Assembly (NCBI GenBank): GCA_964023275.1
Contig: OZ029916.1
Coordinates: forward strand, 43,684,896 to 43,748,895
Direction: 5' to 3'
From: Norana najaformis
Taxonomy: Eukaryota > Annelida > Clitellata > Crassiclitellata > Hormogastridae
DNA: 64,000 bases
Position 1 is the stretch's first letter. Each line of letters starts with the position of its first letter. The position numbers and the translations under genes were made by a program. This document shows positions 12,701 to 24,000 of this stretch, piece after piece. A model generated the notes under the pieces. That model searched no databases. It was not told the origin of the DNA and saw only the letters and a list, made by a program, of their open reading frames with translations.

Positions 12701-15700
12701 CTCGCCCTCCTTCACAAGTGTCGAACCAGCGGCGAAGCTCAGGACTCGAAACCTGTCGTTTAGAAGACCCTCGTCGTTAATTCCTAGCAGGTCTGCCAGG
12801 TGTCGAACCGCAGACCGCACGTCTTGTTCACTGAGCATACTATTCGCCTCAGCCGGAATTTCCTGTGTAATTTTTCCACTTTGTGCTCTAGCGCAACCTG
12901 TTGAAGAAATGGTCCTTGAACGCAATTTTTCGACCGAATTCACGGTGCCTGACACCTTTTCTTTTGGCTCGGAGTGGCAGCTCACAGAAGTATCCAGATA
13001 CTCGTGGGAAAAGGACACGGCGCTCTGGAGACGACGAGTCTCGGGGTTCGAACCCTCACGACTCGGCCAGACGTGGATCTCTCTGCCACGTCGATCGTGA
13101 GTATCTTCTTCTGCGCCGGCGGGGGTCCCTCGCGGGTGTACCCTGTGTCCTTCGTCCTCAGGGTGTCTTTGCAGTTTCACTGGGGTCCGAACCACCGAAG
13201 CGGAACCCTGGTCGTTCGGAGCGACTAATTTCGTCGACTGATTGAACAGTTCCTTGCTCAAGCCGAGGTAATTGTGCAGCGCCAAGAATGTCACGCGCTG
13301 CAGTCGGACGGCTATAATCTGAACGACACGCACCAGTGATTCCGGGTAGCGATCCAGAACGATCCGGAGAGTCTTCAAGGGCAGCCGGAGTATGGTAGAG
13401 TCGACTTCAGCGACAGCATAGACCGTCTTGTACTTGGCTTGGCAACCAGTCAGCACGTCAAGGATGCTAAGAAGACTATGGATGCTCTCGCCCTGGGCCA
13501 CCTCCTTGACGCATGACTGCACACCGTCCGGTTCGGCGATGTAAAGCCGAACCTTTCCGGCCTGGACAACATAGATGCTGTCGTCGTCGTCACCGATGCA
13601 GAACAGGAACGTCTCCGCCGGAACGGAACGCGACTCGACGAACCGGCACAGCTCGAGGAAGATGGGCTCCTCGAAATGTCCAAACACGCGCACGTTGCGC
13701 AGCATGTACATCATCTCGGTCGGAAGCGTCTGGTCGGTCGATTCGAGACCTGGTAGATCGACCTCGAGAAGGGACTGAGAAGGGTCACGGATGCGTGTCG
13801 GGACGCGCTCCTTCCTCAGCTTCTGCAACCGCTTGCCTATGATCGATGCCAGTCGTTGACGACGTCCTTCGCTGACTTTGCGGATGAGGCGCCGACCGTA
13901 AAAGATGATCTTCTCGCGCTTTCTGAAGGACAGACGACGTTTCGGAGGTCGCTCAAGAACATCCTTGTCTCCATTAAGTCTGCGTCGACGGACCAGGAAG
14001 AGGTAGGCGCCGAGCAGGATCAGGGCAAACGCTCCGAGGATGGATCGAAGAAAGTCTACCTCCATCCGCAGCGCCGAGCAGTCGAGTTCTTCCCGAGTCT
14101 CAACCGACTGTGAAGCAGAAGACTCCTAATCGACTTTCGAGTGTAGAAAATTGCGGCAAATCGCTGATTCACTTCAGAAAGTAACTGATTCACGCAAGAG
14201 ATTTACGAGAGAGTTACTGATTCATTCGAGAGATTTACGATAGATTAACTAGAGATTTCATGATTCATAATCACTTTACAAAGAAACAGACGACGCTCAT
14301 GCCATAAAGTGACGTCATAATCTGCAAAGGACAATTGCGTCATCAGCAACACAAAATGGATAACAGAAAGCGTAAATTATGCTGCGCCATTTTATTAAAA
14401 AAAATTTGAAAGAACGTTAATTATCCTTTCGCAAAGCCAGAAATCCGAGTGGTAACTTCACGTTTTCGGTGTTTACTGCTTGTTGCGTAAGGCGAAGTAG
14501 ATCAAGATAAGCCAGAGCAAACGTAAGGTAATACAAGGTGAAGTAAGTTAAGACTAGGGTAAAGTAAGGAGAGACAATGCAAAATGTCAACGATCTTTTG
14601 AAGTATCAAACGACGATTGGGCTTCGAAATGTAGACTCACCCTATTGTTGTCGTAGCGTTAACTCCAGTAAAGGCACACAGTCTTTGAATTTTGTAATTT
14701 CCTATACAGACGCACGCTTTAAACTTACTGACTAAGCAGATTAATATTAGTCCCAAGAGGCGTCGTCCTGGGGTTAAAGAATCTGTTGTTATAAACGATG
14801 ATATCGTTTATATAGCGCCTTTCAAAGATCCTTAAAAGGTTTCACGTAAATAGTCAGATGCATGCATACATACTTACTTACTTCCGTTGGTTGGCTACTG
14901 AAGGCCCTTGAAGATGCCGGAAGACCAGTGGACTTTAACCTGAAGGAAGTTCTGCTGACGTGGATCGAGCAGATGGGATTCCCCCTCGTCACCGTCTCCA
15001 GGACCAGCAACGACTCTTCCGACCAACAAATAAACGTCACTCAGCGACTCTACCTCTTCCAACCAAACGCTGCTCTCGACGAAGCTTACCCTTCGCCTTA
15101 TGGGTACGTATACTTACCATTGTCTGCATAGTCCTTGTGTACATACCATAGACTGACAGACCACTTATACCTCGTGTACATACCATAGACTGACAGACCA
15201 CTTATAACTCGTGTACATACCATAGACCGACAGACCACTTATACCTCGTGTACATACCACAGACTGACCATTTACACCTCGTGTACATACCATATACTGA
15301 CAGACCACATAGACCTCCCGGTATACTGTCATTTCATACACGTGTAGACTCTATAGGAACAGCATACATGTATATGCTTCACTGTAAACCAGGACGCACT
15401 GAATAAGGCGCAGAAAATGTAGAATCGAGCCACAGCTGCGAACTAATAACGAAGATTCATATAAACCCACAAACATTTAGACCTATAATGGACACGGTAA
15501 TTATACGTAAGGCTTCCATTGCGATATGAATATCATGCTTATACTCATATAGCGCCTTTAATTTTAGAACATGCGACATATAACGTTATATATGTAATTA
15601 TAGGCTCTGTATACACTATCATATATACATATATTTACGCAGTAGCAATATATATATGTATATATATAGATTATATATACATATATTTATGCAGTAGCCA

Positions 15701-17985
15701 TATATACATACATATATATATACATATATATATATATATATTTATGCATGAACATCGATAATGATTTATACTGGGTCTCGTGTGACTTAGGTATCTGTGG
15801 GAAATTCCATTGACCTACATCACAAGCCTCGACTCGACTCCCGTCAGAGTGTGGATGCACACGGTCGAAAACAGTACGTAAACACAGACGCCAATGGAAC
15901 GCAGCACCGTTTCATTTCCTCGTCCGGACAGTTCTTTATGCGTCTTTTTTTCTTCTTCCCTCGCAGTCTGTTGTTGTAAACGATGATATTGTTTATATAG
16001 GCCTTTCAAAGGTCCTTAAAAGGTTCCACGTAAATAGTCAGGTCCAGTTTCTAATAATACTACGTAATTTTAAAATAAGGTGCCGCCTGGATGCGGTTTA
16101 CCGACTCTTCAAACGCAACTCGAGGGTTTAATTTAATCAAATCTAAGGACTTCTGAGGCGCCGTTATTATAACGCACAACCGTAGCCAAGAATCGTAATC
16201 CGCTGGAGAAGCCAGGTCGAAGTCCCAGTGAAACCAGAAAGCAGGCTACGGTGGGTAGGCAAATTGGAACAAATAAGACTAAAGTTTAGACCTGAACGAC
16301 TTTTAAAAACTGACAGAACGCACGTAAATGAGTAGCAAAATTCCAAAGCTGTGGACCAATCGCAGCGGACACCCAAAGCCCAACACTGTCAGCTGGTACT
16401 AAGCACTACAGGAATCAAGGTAAATGCAAATGTACGTTTTCTATAGGGACCGTATGGCCTCAACCTGCTCATTTTTCAGTGAGTGAATCGACCGAGATCC
16501 TTCACCACCGCTGCTCCTTCTGAAAGGGCCAATTAAGGCCCCTTTGTACTGACCGTACTACCCCGAGATTCAGTTCTCTGAAATAACCCCACAAAGGTGT
16601 CCGTTGATTAAGTGTTGCCCCGTCGAAACCCGATGTCAGGTAAGCGTCGAATTACTACACCATTAAATTTGGGGGCCATGTGCTGGTTGCAGTGAGTTTT
16701 CGGTTGACACAACCGTTGACGGCCGACGACTGGATACTCGTCAACCACAACCTCTACGGCTACTATCGCGTCAACTATGACGAAGCCAACTGGAGAAATC
16801 TGGCCGCTCAGCTGAAATCGGATCACACGGTTGGGCAACCAGCATATTCTTCATGTTGGAATTTACAGATTAACTGCTGAATCGAGAGTATTAAGAACTA
16901 GGTTTCATGAAAGCTATTAATAATAATTATTATTATTATTATTATTATTACTGATAATAATTATTACTGTTTAAATTCAGCATGGGTAGGATTAAGACCT
17001 AGGCTTAATGAAGGCCACTACACATCGCGTACAGAAGTGATATATAGTTCACTGAAGAGAGTTCAGTTCGTGTATCTGTTATTCTTTTTCTCTTATTATT
17101 TCTAGAGAATTCCGTTGAATAATCGAGCTCAGCTGATTGACGACAGTTTTACACTATCTATGTGAGTACAAATAAATAAATAAATAAATATGTAAATAAA
17201 AAGTAATAAACATTGTATAGATTGATATAGATAGATAGATAGATAGATAGATAAATCGGTAATTAGATAAATAAATGATTGCGTATAAAAATTTATTTAA
17301 TAATTATAATTGAGTAAAAATGAAATATAACAATAATAACAATAATAATAATAAAATTATTAATAATAATGCACCTGAAATGTTATCTAATTAAGCATGA
17401 TAATCATTATGTTCGAAAGGTCTGGAGACGTGAAGCAAGTGGTTGGTCTGCGACTGACCGAGTATTTGTCCAAGGAACTGGAATATCTGCCCTGGAAAAC
17501 ATTCAAGGAAAACGTGGCTCCCGTTCTAAGACGATTCCAGGACAACAGTATGTTCCTAGAACGTCTGCAGGTATCTCAGTCTAACCTATTCCAGTTCTTA
17601 GATGATCTTCATGTATCTCAATCCAACCTATTCCAGTTCTTAGATGACCTTCATGTATCTCAATCCAACCTCTTCCAGTTCTTAGATGGTCTACAGGTAT
17701 CTCAATCCAACCTCTTCCAGTTCTTAGATGGTCTACAGGTATCTCAATCCAACCTATTCCACTTATTAGATGGTCTTCAAGTATCTCAAGCCATTCTATC
17801 CCAGTTAATAAACATTGTATAGATTGATATATATATATATATATATATATATTATTATTATTATTACTGATAATAATTATTACTGTTTAAATTCAGCATG
17901 GGTAGGATTAAGACCTAGGCTTAATGAAGGCCACTACACATCGCGTACAGAAGTGATATATAGTTCACTGAAGAGAGTTCAGTTC

Positions 17986-18016
<31 letters not shown>

Positions 18017-21000
18017 GGTAGGTAGGTAAATAGGTAATTAGTATCAAGTAATTATACTTGAAGAACTGTCCAATTGTTAGACCATGTACAGGTATCTCAA
18101 TCCAGGTTATTCCACAGGCGTTTTAGGACCAGTACCCTGATGACATACACACAGACAAACAAGCAGACACTATGGCCTGACGACACTGCTATTCACAATC
18201 TCAGTATGTATATACACGAGAGCTAGAATACTGGTGCTACAAAAAGCCTTTTGAAGAATGGACTTTGTAGCTACAGTCTGTCTCACCTGATTTGCCCATC
18301 AAAGCATCAGACCTGTAGTCAAGTTAAGATTGAGAGTTTTAAATCTGTTTTACATACATGCACACATACACACATGCATATATACATACAATCATATATA
18401 CATACATAAATATATACACACAGACAGACAAACATTCATACATATATTTATTCATATATATATATATATACATATAATATATATATATGCATACACACCC
18501 ATATAAATAATTACTAATTCGTAAAAATGTCTGGCAAGAGGAAACTTGGGCGTTTCGAATGTTTGTCCAACACTTGATGTCGTTTCAGAACTACATCCTC
18601 AGTCTACTGATGAGTAACTACAACTCCCTCGGCTGGGATTCAAAACCAGATGACAACATCACCGTCATGTAGGTATCACTGGCCAACACACCCAAATATA
18701 CACCCACTTACTGACACACACCAATATATATATATATATATATGCATATATATGTATATATATATATTGGTGTATATATATACTTTATATATAATATATA
18801 TACAGTATAAACAAGTGTATATACGAACCAATGAGCATATGTCAATATAAAGGCCTACTTGTCCTGTCATCAGCTGTCCTCGGGCCAAGGAGTGACTGCA
18901 CCAGGGACAATTTTTTTCATCTGCCTCTGTCTCATATAGGACTATTCAGTGGCCCATACATACAGTGTACTCATTGGCCCGTAGGGAGCCTACATTGGCC
19001 CATCACCTCACTCACCTGTACTAAGGCTGCAATACACCCTTCTGTATGCAACCCCGAAATCCCACGCACTGACTCAAACATGTAATCAAGGCATTCGCGC
19101 CCCAGTGAATGTGACTCAGACATGTAATCAAGGTATTCACGCCCCAAGGAATGTGATTCAAACATGTAATCAAGGCATTCACGCCCCAATGAATGTCCGC
19201 CGCCCATTTTACCTCAGCTTTATCGGCGCCTTAAAAATTGCCTGTTAGCTGTCTGGATTCAGGTTCTGTTGATGCCATATAGTTTAAACACCAATCAATC
19301 AGTCAATCGATCAATCAATCAATCAGTCATATCAACCAATCAATCAAAGCATTCAATCAATCAATCAATCAATCAAATCATTCAATCAATTCATTTATCA
19401 GTTCATTTATTGAAACCGTTCAAACAAACAAACAAACAAAGATGTTCTTAAGAACAGCGAACAAAATCTCCATAGGTGTCAAAAGGCAGGTCCAAAAGGA
19501 CAAGGTTCCGCTTAATGCAGCCGCCTATAACCTAATACAAAAGTGCATATGGCGAATGATCCGATTAAGATATATCAGCCAATGTCATTTAAGATATTTA
19601 GCGCAAAACTAAAACTAAAATATAACCAAAACAAATGATCACAAACAAAACTAAGTTAACTGTTGGAAATTGTGCTCAAATAAGTATGCAAATGTCTCTT
19701 AAATAAGTACAAACTAGGCGGTATATTTCAGAAAGCAAACTATTCCATGATAAGTCCGAGCCAATTTTAACAGAGAATAGTCTGGTATTTGTGCGCGCCA
19801 ATCCTTGATAGTACTTGTCTTCAGACCTAGTGAAATATGTATGATGTCCTAGATAACTTAGAAAATAGTCATTAAAAGAAGTGGGAAGTAAGTGGTGATC
19901 AATCCGATACAGAAACTCATAAATTTGCAATTTGTTAATACAACTTTGAAAATATTAATGTCAACAAATCATTGATCAGAGCTGGAATAGGGTGAGGATC
20001 CTGTAATAACTCGTACTGCACGTTTCTGGAGTAGTTATTTATCAGTAGCAATTCGTCAGCATCCTAATAGTTTCCAAGTTATCAATATTAGATTTCGTCC
20101 GCTCATCATAGTCGAATATTCTACTTACTAACCAGCATTTACACATCTTCGGCACCTCATATTTTACGAGGCAATTTATTTTAATGTGTGTTTAGATTAC
20201 TTCGGCGCCTCATAATCGAAACGGCGTGTGGGTTTGACAGCGAACAGTGCATCAATGAGGCCCTTAATCGTTTCCGGTTATGGCAGGTCAACGGGTTCAA
20301 CAATTCGCTGTAAGTACACACGCACTAGGCGATTTAATCGATTCATTAAGCCGGTTGACATTATGTCAGCGACCTTAATTCTTACCGATCGAACATTTAA
20401 TTATCTTTGTTGTGACAGAAATAAATCTTATGCTGCTGAATTAGACTTACCTTTCACGAATTAATATCCGGGTTTGTTGGGCGTGACCGGCATTTCGCGT
20501 GGGGTAGAGATAAAATCGTTGAGTCACCCGAACGGTCAAAATACTGGGTTAGAAGGTGAATGGCTAGCTGTCATGCCTTGTCTTTGGGGCTGAGTCCGCG
20601 GCCATCGAGCGATCGATAGCAGAAACCACTGCTAACCCTTCGTGCTGCCTGGCAAATGAGGCAAGCCGAGGGTAGACAGAGTCTATTCTATTGAATAGCA
20701 CTGCATACAATGTCGACTTCTGCCATCTAGCGAATCGCAAGAACGAAATATTAAGTAAACAGAATCTTACGCCATGTGGGGAATAATACGTGCTTCACCA
20801 GCCTCCAGCTTTCTGTGTCGACGGCCAATAACTTTTCACAACTGTAGGAATGTGTGCGCGTGGCAAGCGCGAATGCCTGGGCATTTTATACATCAGTTAA
20901 TGAGGGATAATTAAGCGGACGGCATCAAGCACCTACGGGCGCTGAACCCATGGTGACTGATGATGATGATGATGATGATGTATGGCTAGCTGTGTTTGAG

Positions 21001-24000
21001 CGCGTGACTAGCGTAGGATAATTTATTGACGTGGCTGCTAATTGGCCTGGATGTAGCAGTCATTACATGGACTCTTACGGGTAATCGTAATCGTAATTCC
21101 GAAATTTCTACAGCGCCCAACGAAAGCATCGTCGAGGGGACCAGCTTACAGGCGCTTAGTCAAAACAAAATCGATAGGCAGAAGAGTTCGGTTCCAGGTC
21201 AAGATCCAGAAGTCAGTCGGAGAGACAGCGTGGCAGCTATGGGGGATGGTGTTTGGGGTTGGAGAGGAGAGAGAAGTCTGCTGGAGTAGAAATAGTTATA
21301 TTTGCAAATACTTGTTTGAAATTGGACGCCAAGTGCTTTTATTTCGTAAGGAATTGCTTTTAATTATGCCGGTGTATAAATTCAGCAGTGGCGAGCCATA
21401 ATTTCTATGATAACATGCCACTTGTATAAATTTGCGCTCTGAGCTCTTGAAACAAAACGTACTGATTATATGAAGCATACATCCTGTTTCCTCTCGAAGT
21501 CTGTCTCCATCCCATTCCTCTCCTGTGGTCTGGGCTGGTCAGCTTTGCTAGGACTTAATTTCTTATTCTGTCCTCTCTTGTCCTCTCAAATCCTGTCCCC
21601 TTCTCGCCCCTCTGTTCTGTCGTCTCGTCTCTCCTCACCTCTCCTTTATTCTATCATCTCCTCTCCCCTTCTCCTCTCCTCTCAGCTACCATCCTTCCCA
21701 TCTTGTTCCATTCTCTCTGAGGTGCTCTCCAAGCATGTCAAGTATGGCTTTCACTAGTAGTCGGTTACCAACAAATATTTCACTGCAAGCCACCGTTGAT
21801 TTTTATTTTATAGTTTATACATAACACTTTCAGTATATACTGTCACCATACATTATTTTAATGTGAAAACTTATTTGATCACTAGGTGATCCAATTTATT
21901 TTTCTTTCGCAGGATCAGTCCGGATCAGCGCTTCGCTGTCTACTGCACCGTAGCTGCACATGGTAACTATGACGACTGGCAGGTGCTCGTTTCCAGGTAC
22001 CAGGCCACGAAGAGCCACTTCAGCACAGAGTCCAGTAAACTGGTCGAAGCACTGACCTGCACCAGGAACATCACCACCATTAAAAGGCAAGATTAACCTC
22101 TATTCTAGATTAATTATTAATTATTTTAGTTAATTAATCCAGAGAGAGGAAGAAAGACTGTTCTGTGCAACTGTAATCATAAACTCGAAATTTATAAAGT
22201 GCTACTTAAAAGCTAAGTGCAATGGATTGTCCTGTTCTGGAATAACTGCTATTATCATTGTTATTATAATAATATTATTATTTTTATCATCATCGTCATC
22301 ATCATCGTCATCCTCCTCATCATCAGTATGATGATGATCATGATGATGATTCAAGCAAGGACCCCTTTTGACCCATTGGTATCATTGCTACCTAAATGAC
22401 CTTAGCTGATTTATTTTTAGTCTGTTTTTGAATTTAATCTGCATTATATCCAAAGCAGTTTTTGGAAGGTTGTACCGTAACTGAAACTGACTCAGCCCTG
22501 TTTTAAGAAAGTGCATCTAGATCTAGTAATTTGAATTTAGATTTCAAAAACCATCTTTTAGCATAGCTGAAAACTTACAACTGCTGCTTTGTCCATGGTG
22601 CTTAATTTTATGTTGCCAAGCTTTTGTAACGGTCAGTCTCACTGGCTTGCTATTCCTAAAAGTGCTTTAAAAGTGCACCTATATGAATTGCTACAAGGTG
22701 GATTATCATTACTGCTGCTACTACTGCTAGTAATGTACATGGCTTTATATAGCGACCATATGGCCTCGGCTCGGCTCATTTTTCATGAATTTATCGAGTG
22801 AAATCCTTCACCGCCACAACTAGTTCTGCCACTGTTGCTGCTATCGTCTTCTCTATTACAGTTGTATTGTAATATATTGTATATAGTAACATATCGTATT
22901 TTATGCATGAGCAGTGTTGTTGTTAGCAAATAAGTTAAATTAGGCCTCAGAGATTTATTCCTTAGGGGGTCAGAGTTGGACACAGGGTTATGGTGACGAG
23001 GGTTTAATTCTTGTCGTTCTAGTCTTCTGGACTCACTGCAGGCCCAGGAAACGAGCATTGTAGATCCATCTGGCTTCTACAACATCCTATGGTACATTGC
23101 CAAATCCAGGCAAGGATACATGGCTGCCTGGGAACACCTCTACAAATATGGCAATAACACGTATGTATATATACATGTATATATATAAAATAGGATGACA
23201 TTCATAAAATATATATATATATCCCTGTATATATATATATATGTATATATATGTTTATGTATGTATATTTACATGCATATCAAAATGTGACTTGCAAATA
23301 GCTTTGATTTGCTTTTAAGGCAAATCCATCTGTTGGATTGTCATCTTAATTGCCTGGCTGGGTGTTGCTGATGTTATATGTCTGTTATTTGAAACTGTGG
23401 TTGATGAGGGTGAAGGCATAATATTTCGATTATTAGCTTACATTTTGCGCTGTTTGTAAAAAATGTCTTCCATTATGAACAATTTTCACTGTTTATGTTT
23501 TCATTGTTCGCTGAATAATGTTCTCAGTGTATCAGAAATGTTAATTGTTTATCAGTAATGTCCTTTGTTGATTAAATAATTTTTATCGTTTATCATTAAT
23601 GTCCACTGTTTATAAATAATGCTTTGTTTGTTTATCTGTTTATGAATAGAATAAGTTGTTTGTAAATAATGCCCATTGTCTATAAATCCTTTATGTTATT
23701 ATAAAATGATTATGGTTTACAGGATTGGACGAGTGGACATTCTTAGAGGATTTTCAAACATCATAGCAACAAGAAGTGAAGCTGACAGGGTAATTGACAG
23801 AAAAAGTTGAATTTCTTTTGTTTTGTTACCCATTAAATTTATTCAAATCTCATGAGAAATTATTATGACAGGCATACTATATTTGGGTCGATTATATAGT
23901 GGCCTTCTAACCTGATTTGTCCTTTCCTCTTGTCCTTTGCTGTAGTCCTGTTCCTGTCCTTAGATTTTGATCGACGAGGCGTTTCCCGAGTTCGATTTTG

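Noticed and set aside
10586..13842. Several long plus-strand and shifted minus-strand open frames (e.g. 10586-11191, 10734-11576, 12501-13100)
   Set aside because: They are shadows of the GC-rich NTE-like gene in other frames and have no domain signature of their own.
17397..17822. A peptidase isoform simply ending in VSQSNLFQFLDD repeats
   Set aside because: A clear donor at 17571 and the next homologous exon at 18589 explain the sequence; the repeat-coding option is kept only as an alternative-donor hypothesis.
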